Shown piece after piece: positions 28,667-38,961 of a stretch of 64,000 nt of DNA. The stretch spans positions 930,001-994,000 of the forward strand of contig CAVWCR010000003.1 in NCBI GenBank assembly GCA_963753575.1, given 5' to 3'. The notes below the pieces were generated by a model. The model did no database searches. It had not been told where the DNA came from and saw only the letters and a program-made list of their open reading frames with translations. A program made the position numbers and the translations under genes. Numbering within the stretch: the first letter of the stretch is position 1; every line of letters starts with the position of its first letter. This stretch comes from VAZQ01 sp963753575 (lineage in GTDB: Bacteria > Pseudomonadota > Alphaproteobacteria > Rhizobiales > Xanthobacteraceae).

Positions 28667-29338
28667 TCATGCGGGCGCGCTTCCATGCAAGGCGAGCGCA
28701 AGCGCGTTAAAGCTCGTTCGGCAGGCGAAATAATCATCACGGGCAGCCGGTCGCTGGCCGAAATAGGTCAACTCCACGCGGCTCACGATATCCTGCAGCG
28801 ACGAGCGCCCGGTGTCCGACAATCGCGTGCTGCGGAGAATTTCGCGGCTGGTCAGCGAATCGGAAAGCTGCTCGTCGAGACCTTCCCGGATCGCCGCCAG
28901 CCCCTGCAGCAGGAGGATATGCATGGCCTCGACGAAACGGCCCTCGGCGGCGAGTTGATCCGCAGCCCCAAGCGCTGCCGCCGAAGAGCCGGCTCTGTCG
29001 CCACCGAGCCCGCCTTCTTCTGATGTCCAGCCCGTATCCCGCGAAGACCGCAGGATCGGGATCAGATCCCGGAACGCGTAGAGCATGATGGCGATCGCGG
29101 TAATGATCACAATCCACAACAGCTCTCGCGGAAATGGGATGGAGAAACTGGGCGGTTCAGGCACGACCGGGAAGTCGGTCTGCAGGCCGAGCCGGCGGAT
29201 CGCCTGTTCGGCGAGGCGCTGCACTTGCTCCGGCGTCTGGGCGGCAACCGTACCGATTGGCAACACCAGGATGGCGGCCGCGGTGGCCACGGTCCTTCGT
29301 AAGCGCCCTACGAAGCCGCCCGCCTCCATGCGCGCCAT
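28667..29338 (-). CDS. DUF4129-type membrane protein, 223 aa (first gene of MoxR operon)
   Basis: Signal peptide or first helix (about 8-33), a short periplasmic stretch, and a membrane helix at about 75-95 (LLWIVIITAIAIMLYAF). The cytoplasmic C-terminal domain contains AADQLAAEGRFVEAMHILLLQGLAAI and later SRVELTYFGQRPAARDDY, the DUF4129 pattern. I start at the ATG at 29338 (another lies at 29329). The open frame farther up crosses the degenerate repeat at 29412-29490 and is unlikely to be coding. It leads the operon DUF4129-DUF4350-moxR-DUF58-SpoIIM-RDD. Confidence 0.8.
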   Translation of the reverse strand: MARMEAGGFVGRLRRTVATAAAILVLPIGTVAAQTPEQVQRLAEQAIRRLGLQTDFPVVPEPPSFSIPFPRELLWIVIITAIAIMLYAFRDLIPILRSSRDTGWTSEEGGLGGDRAGSSAAALGAADQLAAEGRFVEAMHILLLQGLAAIREGLDEQLSDSLTSREILRSTRLSDTGRSSLQDIVSRVELTYFGQRPAARDDYFACRTSFNALALALHGSAPA

Positions 29339-29411
29339 GTCTTGCCCTGCCCCTTCGGCATCCGTCGGCAAACATAGAGCAGGACCGTCGGGAATTGTGC
29401 AATCAATATGT

Positions 29412-29581
29412 CGACGGTTGCCCTGCATCTGACGTTCGCAATCCATCGCGGTACACGCCGATACGAACGTCGAAAGCAAAAGGACACAAACAAGTCTATG
29501 ATTCTAGTGCCGCTTTTCGATCTGAAGTTCCTAACCGAGTTTGCCGCAAGTGTTGTAGGAACTTCAGATCGGCGGCACTAG
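29412..29581. repeat. Composite palindromic repeat, copy 1 (degenerate left part + intact 78-bp hairpin)
   Basis: The intact right half at 29504-29581 is a 78-bp palindrome with CTAGTGCCGC / GCGGCACTAG ends and GATCTGAAGTTCCT / AGGAACTTCAGATC arms. The preceding stretch aligns with the left palindrome of the second copy at 59400-59477 through shared blocks GTTCG, CATCGC, ACGAAC, AGCAAA and TCTATGATTC, but its arms have decayed. The terminal CTAG supplies the ntrX stop codon. It lies between the ntr operon and the MoxR operon and could terminate the former. Confidence 0.75.
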
Positions 29582-30942
29582 TCGATTCCGAGCGCCTTGA
29601 GCTTTCGGTGCAACGCCGAGCGCTCCATGCCGACGAACTCGGCGGTACGCGAAATGTTGCCGCCGAAGCGGCTGATCTGAGCCACCAGATATTCGCGCTC
29701 GAACACTTCGCGCGCCTCGCGCAGCGGCAGGCCCATGAGCTGCTCGCCGCCATTGCCGTTGGGCATCGACGGCACCATGGAGCCGACGTCCTGCGGTAGC
29801 ATCGAGGCCGTGATGATGGCATCGGGGTCGCCACCGGCCAGGATCATCAGACGTTCGACGTTATTGCGCAGCTGCCGCACATTGCCGGGCCAGTCATGTG
29901 ACTGCAGCACCGCCATGGCGTCCTCGCCGATCAGGCGCCGGGGCAGACCGGTCGCGTGCGAGATCTGCTCCATGAAGTAGCGCACCAGGTCGGGAATGTC
30001 CTCCCGGCGTTCGGCCAAAGGCGGTACCCGGATCGGCACGACCGAGAGCCGATGATAGAGGTCCTCGCGGAATTTGCCGGCGGCGATTTCGGCTTCGATG
30101 TTACGGCTGGTCGATGAGATGATGCGGACGTCCACCGACAGCTTGTGGGTTCCGCCGACGCGCTGAAAGGTCTGGTCCACGAGCACGCGCAGGATCTTGT
30201 TCTGGGTCTCCCGCGGCATGTCGGCGATCTCGTCGATGAACAGCGAGCCGCCGTCCGCCTCCTCGAGCGCGCCGATCTTGCGCTCCTGCGTGCCGTTCTG
30301 CGCCTCCGCCCCGAACAGCTCGGTCTCCATCCGCTCCGGCGTCATCGCCGCCGCGTTGATCACCACAAATGGTCCCTCGGCACGAACCGAGGACGCGTGC
30401 AGCACGCGCGCTGCCAGCTCCTTGCCGGCACCGGATGGGCCGATAATCAGAATGCGGCTGTTGGTGGGCGCCACCTTCTCGATGGTCTGGCGCAGGAGAT
30501 TGATCGAGGGCGAGTGGCCGACCAGGGTCGAGGGTGCGAGCTGCTTGAGCGCCTTGACCTCGCGCCTGAGGCGCGAGTTCTCGAGCGCCCGTTGTGCCAC
30601 GAGCACCAGCCGGTCCGCCTTGAACGGCTTCTCGATGAAATCATAGGCGCCCTGCTTGATGGCGGCGACAGCGGTCTCGATGTTGCCGTGGCCTGAGATC
30701 ATGACCACCGGCAGCTCGGCATGCTCCTGCTTGACCACGTCGAGGAGCTGGAGCCCGTCGAGGCGGCTGCCTTGCAGCCAGATATCGAGAAACACCAGGT
30801 TCGGCCGCCGCGCCGCAATCTGGGCCAGCGCGTCATCGCTCTCGCGCGCCGTGCGCGTGAGATAGCCCTCATCCTGCAGAATACCGGCGACCAGCTCGCG
30901 GATATCCGCTTCGTCGTCCACGATCAGAATATCGAATGCCAT
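29578..30942 (-). CDS. ntrX: Response regulator NtrX
   Basis: Partner of the NtrY kinase in nitrogen and redox-linked signalling. The receiver domain (1-120) has the acidic pocket D9-D10 and phosphoacceptor D53. The AAA+ domain (about 135-375) has Walker A GPSGAGKE. Where sigma-54 activators carry GAFTGA it reads ELFGAEAQNGTQERKIGALEEADGG, so the sigma-54 contact loop is missing, as reported for other alphaproteobacterial NtrX. A Fis-type helix-turn-helix (NISRTAEFVGMERSALHRKL) closes the protein. The gene ends exactly at a palindromic repeat and starts 3 bp after ntrY. Confidence 0.95.
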   Translation of the reverse strand: MAFDILIVDDEADIRELVAGILQDEGYLTRTARESDDALAQIAARRPNLVFLDIWLQGSRLDGLQLLDVVKQEHAELPVVMISGHGNIETAVAAIKQGAYDFIEKPFKADRLVLVAQRALENSRLRREVKALKQLAPSTLVGHSPSINLLRQTIEKVAPTNSRILIIGPSGAGKELAARVLHASSVRAEGPFVVINAAAMTPERMETELFGAEAQNGTQERKIGALEEADGGSLFIDEIADMPRETQNKILRVLVDQTFQRVGGTHKLSVDVRIISSTSRNIEAEIAAGKFREDLYHRLSVVPIRVPPLAERREDIPDLVRYFMEQISHATGLPRRLIGEDAMAVLQSHDWPGNVRQLRNNVERLMILAGGDPDAIITASMLPQDVGSMVPSMPNGNGGEQLMGLPLREAREVFEREYLVAQISRFGGNISRTAEFVGMERSALHRKLKALGID

Positions 30943-30945
30943 GGC

Positions 30946-33225
30946 TCAATGACCCGCCGCAACTTCATGGACTTCTTGTTCATGTTCGGAGGCGACCGGC
31001 CCCGCTGCAAATCGCAACCGCATCCAAGCGCCGCGCTGGCCGGGAATGCGCTCGGCTGCGTCATAGAGTTCAATCTTGCCGCCGTGTTCCTCCAGGATGC
31101 GGCCGACGATCGCAAGCCCCAGTCCAGTACCTTTCTCGCGCGTCGTCACATAAGGTTCAAGCAACCGGCTGCGGTTCTCCTTTGGCAGCCCGATGCCATT
31201 GTCGATGACGTCGATAAGAATGTCGCCGCCTTCGCGGGCGGCCGTTACCAGAATGCGACCTTTTTTGATTGCGCCTGCCGGCACGGCCGCAATCGCCTCG
31301 GTGGCGTTCTTGATGATGTTGGTGACCGCCTGGGAGATCAGACGACGATCGAAGCTTGCCAGCATCGGATCTTCGGCGATCTCGACGTCGATGTCGATAT
31401 CGGCGTTGCCGACGCGCTGAAGGAAGACCGCCTGGCGCACCATATCGGCCACGTCTTCGGCCCCGATCACCGGCTTGGGCATGCGTGCGAACTGCGAGAA
31501 CTCGTCCACCATGCGCTTGATGTCATCGACCTGGCGCACGATCGTGTCCGTGCATTGCTGAAAGACGCCGGTATCGTCCTTGATCAGAGGGCCATACTTT
31601 CGGCGCAGCCGTTCCGCCGAAAGCTGGATCGGCGTCAGCGGGTTCTTGATCTCGTGGGCGATGCGCCGGGCGATATCCGCCCACGCGGACGTGCGTTGCG
31701 CCGTCACCAATTCGGTAATGTCGTCAAGCGTGATGACGTGGCCCTTGTCAGCCTCGCCAGACAGTTCACGCGTGACCCGCACCGAGAGATTGCGGTCGTG
31801 GCCGCCGCGGTTGAAGGTTACCTGCCCCTGGATCAGGCGCTGGGCGCTGGTGTGTGCCGCGGTCAATAGATCGATCAGCTCGGGCACGACCTTTCCAAGC
31901 GGGTCGCCGAGCACTTCCGCCTCGCTATGGCCGATGAGTTGCTCTGCCGAGCGATTGAGGATGCTGATGCGACCTTCCGCGTCCACGCCGATGACGCCGG
32001 CGCTGGCGCCGGCCAGCACGGCCTCGGTGAACCGGCGCCGGCTGTCGATCTGGTCGCGCGCGCGTACGATGTCGTCGCGCTGCGTGCGCAGGTCATTCGT
32101 CATCTTGTTGAAGGTCTCGCCAAGCTGGGCGATATCTCCTTCCGACTGGCGGGTCGGAACCTGGATGTGCAGATTGCCGGTGGACACGAGCTGTGCGGCG
32201 CCGATCAGGCGCCGGATCGGGGCGACCAGATAGTTCGCAAAGGTGAGCCCGAGCCACACCGCCGACAGCAGCACGATCAGCGCGATGACCGTGTACATTA
32301 GGGCAAAGGCCATCTGGATACCAGGTCGTCGCTGCTGCAGCTCGGCGAACTGGGTGACGCTCTCGCGCGTTGCCCGCAATTGCGCAATGACGCGCGGATC
32401 AAGCAGCCGCGCGACGTAGAGATACTTGTCGGTAAACATGCGCAGCTTGATGACAGCGGCGACATAGTTGTTGTCGAGGAAGACGCCAATCTGGGGCTCG
32501 ACCTCGTCCACCGATGCCAGCGCCTCGCGCGGTGGCTGGGCGAAGCTCTGGTTGTTGACGAAGGCCTGATTGAGCGGGACCTCGGCCTGGTCGACCACGT
32601 TGAGATCCTTGTCCAGCATCTTGATCACCGGTAGCCCGCGGATGCCGGCCTGGGCGTTGATGAATTGCTGGAATTTTTCCTTGTTCTGGTCATAGAGCGG
32701 CTTGGCGCGGGCGAGTTCGATGGCGGTGGCGATGGTGTCGGCGCGCACGATCTGAGCATGCTCACGGACATAGGCCTCCGCCACGATCAGCGAGTTCTCG
32801 ATCAGAGCGTTGGTTTGCCGCGAAAACAGGCGATCGAACCCGCGGTCGACCGTGATGCTCGCAACGACGGCCATCAGGATGGCGGGAACGGCCGCAATGA
32901 CCGAGAACAAGACAACGATACGGATGTGCAGCCGCGAGCCGGCGCGGCCGTGCCGCCGGGCTTGGAATACCCGCCACAGCTCACGGGCGATGACTCCGAT
33001 CAGCAAGAGGATGGTGATGGCGTTGAACAGCAGGAGCGCCCGGACAACCTCATCTGTGGGCACGATCGGCGTCAGGTTAGCCAGCACCAGAAACGTGACC
33101 ACCGCTGAAGCGAGGGCGAGCCCGACCGCAGTCAGCCCGATAGCGCGTGCCAGCCATCCGGGCGACGGTGTGGCGGTCGATGGGAGTTCAGCCGCGGTCG
33201 CTTGGCCGACGTTTGCCATAGGCAC
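30946..33225 (-). CDS. ntrY: Sensor histidine kinase NtrY
   Basis: Membrane kinase of 759 residues. Helices are at about 27-50, 62-83 and 100-122, with a fourth near 305-325 flanking a large periplasmic sensor region. A HAMP domain (VAPIRRLIGAAQLVSTGNL), a PAS domain (VIGVDAEGRISILNRSAEQLIGHS) and the kinase core follow. The phosphoacceptor lies in RIAHEIKNPLTPIQL, and the ATP lid contains DNGIGLP and GTGLGLAIV. It phosphorylates NtrX and, in some species, cross-talks with NtrC. The start is an ATG at 33225, or 33219. Confidence 0.95.
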   Translation of the reverse strand: MPMANVGQATAAELPSTATPSPGWLARAIGLTAVGLALASAVVTFLVLANLTPIVPTDEVVRALLLFNAITILLLIGVIARELWRVFQARRHGRAGSRLHIRIVVLFSVIAAVPAILMAVVASITVDRGFDRLFSRQTNALIENSLIVAEAYVREHAQIVRADTIATAIELARAKPLYDQNKEKFQQFINAQAGIRGLPVIKMLDKDLNVVDQAEVPLNQAFVNNQSFAQPPREALASVDEVEPQIGVFLDNNYVAAVIKLRMFTDKYLYVARLLDPRVIAQLRATRESVTQFAELQQRRPGIQMAFALMYTVIALIVLLSAVWLGLTFANYLVAPIRRLIGAAQLVSTGNLHIQVPTRQSEGDIAQLGETFNKMTNDLRTQRDDIVRARDQIDSRRRFTEAVLAGASAGVIGVDAEGRISILNRSAEQLIGHSEAEVLGDPLGKVVPELIDLLTAAHTSAQRLIQGQVTFNRGGHDRNLSVRVTRELSGEADKGHVITLDDITELVTAQRTSAWADIARRIAHEIKNPLTPIQLSAERLRRKYGPLIKDDTGVFQQCTDTIVRQVDDIKRMVDEFSQFARMPKPVIGAEDVADMVRQAVFLQRVGNADIDIDVEIAEDPMLASFDRRLISQAVTNIIKNATEAIAAVPAGAIKKGRILVTAAREGGDILIDVIDNGIGLPKENRSRLLEPYVTTREKGTGLGLAIVGRILEEHGGKIELYDAAERIPGQRGAWMRLRFAAGPVASEHEQEVHEVAAGH

Positions 33226-33369
33226 CCATTCACCGTTGTGGCGATTCAGATACGGGACTCATGTCGGCCATTTTGCCCAAATAGTGGTGCTCAGGCGGAC
33301 TGAGGCTTTTCTACAACAAATGTTGCAGAATTGCGACTAATCCTGGGCGATGCGCGTGGGCGTAAGTGC

Positions 33370-34818
<1,449 letters not shown>

Positions 34819-34823
34819 CCCTT

Positions 34824-35951
34824 TCAGGCAGCGCCGCCCGGCTCGGCGTCGTTACCCAGGAACATGGGCATGAGCACACGAAAGATCGTGTGCCGTGGTT
34901 GTGACTCGCATTCGATGATCCCGCCGTGGTCGCCGACGATCTTGGCGACCAAGGCGAGGCCAAGACCGGAGCCTGACGGCTTCGTGGTGACGAACGGTTC
35001 GAAAAGATGCGGCAACAGGTCGTCCGGTACGCCAGGCCCGTTGTCCCTGACGCAGAACTCAAGCGGCAGCGACACCCGCGCCTTGCTGCCCGGCAACGAC
35101 AGCCGCACGCCGGGGCGAAACGCTGTCGTGAGCTGGATCTCGCCGTCGGTCACGTCCTCTCCGATCAACTCGGCCGCGTTCTTGACCAGATTGAGAAAGA
35201 CCTGGATGAGCTGATCACGATTGGCGAGCACCGGCGGCAGCGAGGGGTCGTACTCCTCGATGAACTTGACGTGGTGCGCGAAACCGGAATGCGCCAAGCG
35301 CTTCACGTGCTCCAGCACGCGATGGATGTTGACCGGCTCGCGTTCGATCGGCCGCTCGTCGGTGAAGACCTCCATGCGGTCCACGAGCTTCACGATCCGA
35401 TCGGCCTCCTCGCAGATCAGCCGCGTCAGGGAACGGTCGTCGTCCGCCACCGACTGCTCCAGAAGCTGGGCGGCACCGCGAATGCCCGAGAGCGGGTTCT
35501 TGATCTCGTGCGCGAGCATGGCGGCGAGTGCGGTCACCGAGCGCGCGGCGCTGCGATGGGTCAGCTGCCGGTCCATCTTGTCGGCGATGGTGCGCTCCTG
35601 CAGCATGATGACGACATAGTTGGGACGCTCGGGCAGCGGCGCCACATGCAGATCCACCAGCCGCTCGCCGGGATTGCGCGGCGTCGAGAGGTCGACCTTG
35701 TATTCGTTGACGGCTGCTCCGCGCGAGCGGACCTGCTCGACGAGCGATAGCAGCGGGCTTCCGAACGGCACCAGATCGCGCAGGCGGTGGCGGCGCAGGA
35801 GCGGCAGCGACGCCTCGAAGAAGGACTCGGCTGCCCCATTGGCATTGGCGATCGTGTCGTCGGCGCTGATCATGATCACCGGATGCGGCAGCGCGTCGAG
35901 AACGGCGTCTGCGTTTCCGGACGGAATGGGCATTGGCTTGAAGGTGTTCAT
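34824..35951 (-). CDS. ntrB: Nitrogen sensor kinase/phosphatase NtrB (NR-II)
   Basis: Soluble kinase that phosphorylates or dephosphorylates NtrC under PII control. The N-terminal PAS domain (about 15-125) contains PVIMISADDTIANANGAAESFF. The phosphoacceptor H148 is in MLAHEIKNPLSGI, and the ATP-binding domain has VRDNGPGVP and GSGLGLALV. No membrane helices. Its ATG overlaps the dusB stop by 4 bp (35948-35951), tying it to the dusB-ntrB-ntrC-ntrY-ntrX operon. Confidence 0.96.
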   Translation of the reverse strand: MNTFKPMPIPSGNADAVLDALPHPVIMISADDTIANANGAAESFFEASLPLLRRHRLRDLVPFGSPLLSLVEQVRSRGAAVNEYKVDLSTPRNPGERLVDLHVAPLPERPNYVVIMLQERTIADKMDRQLTHRSAARSVTALAAMLAHEIKNPLSGIRGAAQLLEQSVADDDRSLTRLICEEADRIVKLVDRMEVFTDERPIEREPVNIHRVLEHVKRLAHSGFAHHVKFIEEYDPSLPPVLANRDQLIQVFLNLVKNAAELIGEDVTDGEIQLTTAFRPGVRLSLPGSKARVSLPLEFCVRDNGPGVPDDLLPHLFEPFVTTKPSGSGLGLALVAKIVGDHGGIIECESQPRHTIFRVLMPMFLGNDAEPGGAA

Positions 35952-36991
35952 GCGGCGGCCCGCTGCGGAGAACCGAAAGCATCGAACGCATCGGCAAGGT
36001 GACGGTGAACCAAATCCGGCCGCTCGGCCGTCAGCACGCGCTGGCGGTGGGCCTTGAGCAACTCCAGCGATACGCCGGCGGTCGCAGCGGCCGCGTCCAA
36101 GCCCCAGCCCAGATGCTTGCGCGCGTGCCGGCGTCCGATGGCGATGCCGTGATGTGTCAGCATCTCGTCGTAGAGGACGGCGAGCAATGCATGTTGGGTT
36201 GTGAGCGCAGGTTCCTCGCTATGACGGCCGCTGGTGAGATAGCAGGCAATCTGGCCTGGTAGCCACGGCCGTCCCTGCGCGGCGCGCCCGATCATGACCG
36301 CATCGGCGCCGGAAGCCGCAAGGGCCGCGATCGCGTCGGCGCTTGAGGCGATGTCACCGTTCACCACCACGGGGATTGACACGGCATCCTTGACCGCGCG
36401 CACGGCGGTCCAGTTGGCGTGCCCCTTGTAGAACTGACAGCGCGTGCGGCCGTGCACCGTGATCAAGCGCACGCCCGCCGCCTCGGCGCGGCGCGCAAGC
36501 TCGGGTGCGTTGATGCTGCGGTCGTCCCAGCCGAGCCGCATCTTCAGCGTGACCGGCACGTCAACCGCCGTGACTGTCGCTTCGATCAGGGTCAGGGCAT
36601 GATCGAGGTCGCGCATCAGCGCAGAGCCTGACTCCGCGCCGGTGATGTGACGGGCCGGGCAGCCCATGTTGATGTCGATCACGGCGGCGCCGCTTGCTGC
36701 TGCGATCCGGGCGCCCTCGGCCATCCAGCGCGCCTCGCAACCGGCCAACTGCACCACGTGCAGCCCCACGCCCTGGGCCTCGGTGCGCAAGCGAGCGTCG
36801 TTGCGCCCTTCAACCAGCGCCGCGCTCGCTGTCATCTCCGAGACGACAAGCCCTGCTCCCAGCCGTGCGGCAAGCCGGCGGTACGGAGCGTCGGTTACGC
36901 CCGACATTGGCGCCAACACGACCGGATTGGGCAGTTTTTGGCTACCTACCGACACTGGCGGCGGCCGAAAACTTGAGGTCTTTGATACCAC
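35948..36991 (-). CDS. dusB: tRNA-dihydrouridine synthase B (NifR3)
   Basis: FMN enzyme that reduces uridines in the tRNA D-loop. The flavin-binding LAPMSGVTDAPYRRL opens the barrel. The catalytic cysteine lies in DINMGCPARHITG, and TVHGRTRCQFYKG and VVNGDI are standard. It is first in the ntr operon, as nifR3 is in Rhodobacter and Azospirillum. The start is ambiguous: I chose the GTG at 36991, which has an AGG 7 bases upstream; a TTG at 37021 would add ten residues. It is divergent from ispDF across about 165 bp of fairly AT-rich DNA that is likely to hold both promoters. Confidence 0.93.
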   Translation of the reverse strand: MVSKTSSFRPPPVSVGSQKLPNPVVLAPMSGVTDAPYRRLAARLGAGLVVSEMTASAALVEGRNDARLRTEAQGVGLHVVQLAGCEARWMAEGARIAAASGAAVIDINMGCPARHITGAESGSALMRDLDHALTLIEATVTAVDVPVTLKMRLGWDDRSINAPELARRAEAAGVRLITVHGRTRCQFYKGHANWTAVRAVKDAVSIPVVVNGDIASSADAIAALAASGADAVMIGRAAQGRPWLPGQIACYLTSGRHSEEPALTTQHALLAVLYDEMLTHHGIAIGRRHARKHLGWGLDAAAATAGVSLELLKAHRQRVLTAERPDLVHRHLADAFDAFGSPQRAAA

Positions 36992-37156
36992 TAGAGCGCC
37001 TGCCCATCTATTAGGCGACAATTTTGCATTGCATATAGTTTAGCCAATTTCCGCCTGGCCGCAAGTGCTGCACTGCAATATTTCCCCAATGGGTGAAAGT
37101 GCCAGAGAAGCCGTCATTAAATCTGGTTTGCGGACCCGCCGAGACGCGTTAATGCC

Positions 37157-38359
37157 ATGGCGGTACTCACTTTTTGGAAAACCGGCATGCCTGGCATGGT
37201 TGCAGCGATCGTGGTCGCCGCCGGACGCGGCCTGCGCGCAGGCGGCGGCGCGCCCAAACAATATCGGGTTATGGCCAATCAGCCCGTGATCCGCCCCAGT
37301 CTGGCAGCGCTTGCCACCCACCCTGGGATTTCGGCGGTCCAGCCGGTCATTCACCCTGACGACATTGGGCGTTTCGAAGACGCGATCGCTGGTCTCGAAA
37401 TCCTGCCGCCGGTCTTCGGGGGGGCCACCCGACAAGGCTCGGTCCGTGCCGGCCTGGAGGCGCTGGTCCCACGCAAGCCCGACCTCGTGCTGGTGCACGA
37501 CGCGGCGCGCCCGTTCGCCTCGCCCGCCCTGATCACACGCGCCATTGCGGCGGCGCGCTGCGGTGCGGCAGTGCCGGTGCTCCCGATCGTCGACACCGTG
37601 AAGACGGTCGACGCCGAAGGCGCCATCATCGGCACGATCGATCGCGGCCCGCTGCGGGTGGTGCAGACCCCGCAGGCCTTTGGCTTCGAGCTTCTGCTTG
37701 AGGCGCATCAGCGCGCGGCGGCCGCCGGGCGCGAGGACTTCACGGACGATGCTGCGCTCGCTGAATGGGCGGGGCTCAAAGTGTCGACGTTCGAGGGAGA
37801 GGCAGGCAACGTGAAACTCACGACCGCAGAGGACTTTGCGCGCGCAGAGGCTGCCCAGTTCGCTGCGCTTGCCGACGTGCGCACGGGCTTTGGCTTTGAC
37901 GTGCACCAGTTTATCGACGGTGATCACATCTGGCTGGGCGGTGTTCGCATTGCGCATGCGCGCGGCGTGACCGGCCATTCCGATGCCGACGTGGTGCTGC
38001 ATGCGTTGGTTGATGCGATCCTCGGTGCGCTCTGCGAAGGCGACATCGGGGTGCACTTCCCGCCGAGCGATCCGCAATGGCGCGGTGCGTCTTCCGACCG
38101 GTTCCTTGCGTTCGCGGTCGAGCGCGTGAGGGCGCGCGGCGGGCGCATCGCGCATCTCGACGCGACCATCGTGTGTGAAGCGCCACGCGTCGGCCCGCAT
38201 CGCGACGCCATGCGCACGCGCATCGCCGAGATCGCGGGAATTCCGGCAAACCGCGTAGCGATCAAGGCGACCACCAGCGAGAAACTTGGTTTCACCGGAC
38301 GTGGCGAAGGCATCGCGGCGTTCGCCAATGCGACTGTCCGCCTGCCGTGGACCGATTAA
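37157..38359 (+). CDS. ispDF: Bifunctional IspDF (MEP pathway)
   Basis: Fusion of 2-C-methyl-D-erythritol 4-phosphate cytidylyltransferase (about 1-238) with 2-C-methyl-D-erythritol 2,4-cyclodiphosphate synthase (about 240-400). IspD shows VAAGRGLRAGGGAPKQY, HDAARPF and TVK. IspF begins RTGFGFDVHQF (D-x-H zinc ligands) and has GHSDADVVLHALVDAILGA and the late TTSEKLGFTGRGEG. The fusion is typical of alphaproteobacteria and catalyses steps 2 and 4 of isoprenoid precursor synthesis. A second ATG at 37187 is possible. Confidence 0.96.
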   Translation: MAVLTFWKTGMPGMVAAIVVAAGRGLRAGGGAPKQYRVMANQPVIRPSLAALATHPGISAVQPVIHPDDIGRFEDAIAGLEILPPVFGGATRQGSVRAGLEALVPRKPDLVLVHDAARPFASPALITRAIAAARCGAAVPVLPIVDTVKTVDAEGAIIGTIDRGPLRVVQTPQAFGFELLLEAHQRAAAAGREDFTDDAALAEWAGLKVSTFEGEAGNVKLTTAEDFARAEAAQFAALADVRTGFGFDVHQFIDGDHIWLGGVRIAHARGVTGHSDADVVLHALVDAILGALCEGDIGVHFPPSDPQWRGASSDRFLAFAVERVRARGGRIAHLDATIVCEAPRVGPHRDAMRTRIAEIAGIPANRVAIKATTSEKLGFTGRGEGIAAFANATVRLPWTD

Positions 38360-38376
38360 GATCTTGGAGCGACTGA

Positions 38377-38883
38377 ATGGCAGACCAGGAGCTCATCGAG
38401 CGAGCGCATGCGTTGCTTGATCTCTGCCGGGCGAAGAAACTGACAGTCGCCACGGCCGAATCCTGCACTGGCGGCCTCGTGGCCGCGACGTTGACAGAAG
38501 TCCCGGGCTCCTCCGACGTGCTCGAAAGAGGCTTCGTCACCTACTCCAACGCGGCCAAGGCAGCCATGCTCGGTGTGCCCGATGCAGTCCTCGAGCGCTT
38601 CGGCGCGGTGAGCCGCGAGACCGCCGAGGCGATGGCGCAAGGCGCGCTTGCCCACTCGCCCGCTGATCTCGCGGTCGCGATCACCGGAATTGCCGGACCT
38701 GGCGGTGGTGTGCCCGGCAAGCCGGTCGGCCTTGTGCACTTCGCAGCGGCAGGGCGCGGCAGGCGGCTCGTGCATCAGGAATGCAGGTTTGGCGATATCG
38801 GACGCGCACAGGTGCGCCGCGTCTCGGTCAAGCAGGCGCTGGCGATGCTGCATGCGCTCGCTGATCAAGCGCCGGCGCGCTGA
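38377..38883 (+). CDS. pncC: CinA-family nicotinamide-nucleotide amidase
   Basis: Stand-alone C-terminal CinA domain, 168 residues, that deamidates NMN to NaMN in pyridine-nucleotide recycling. Signatures: TVATAESCTGGLVAATLTEVPGSSDV, with the catalytic serine in ESCTGG, then FVTYSNAAKAAMLGV and AVAITGIAGPGGG. The ATG at 38377 follows GGAG. It begins 17 bp after ispDF, so it is probably cotranscribed; this pairing is frequent in Rhizobiales. Confidence 0.92.
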   Translation: MADQELIERAHALLDLCRAKKLTVATAESCTGGLVAATLTEVPGSSDVLERGFVTYSNAAKAAMLGVPDAVLERFGAVSRETAEAMAQGALAHSPADLAVAITGIAGPGGGVPGKPVGLVHFAAAGRGRRLVHQECRFGDIGRAQVRRVSVKQALAMLHALADQAPAR

Positions 38884-38961
38884 CGCCCGGCCGGTTCACA
38901 CTCCTACGCCACTCGTATAACTTGTCCGCAACGAACATCCGTAGAAACGAGGGAGCGTCGT

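Noticed and set aside
29339..29479. N-terminal extension of the DUF4129 gene
   Set aside because: It overlaps the degenerate repeat; a signal peptide begins at 29338.
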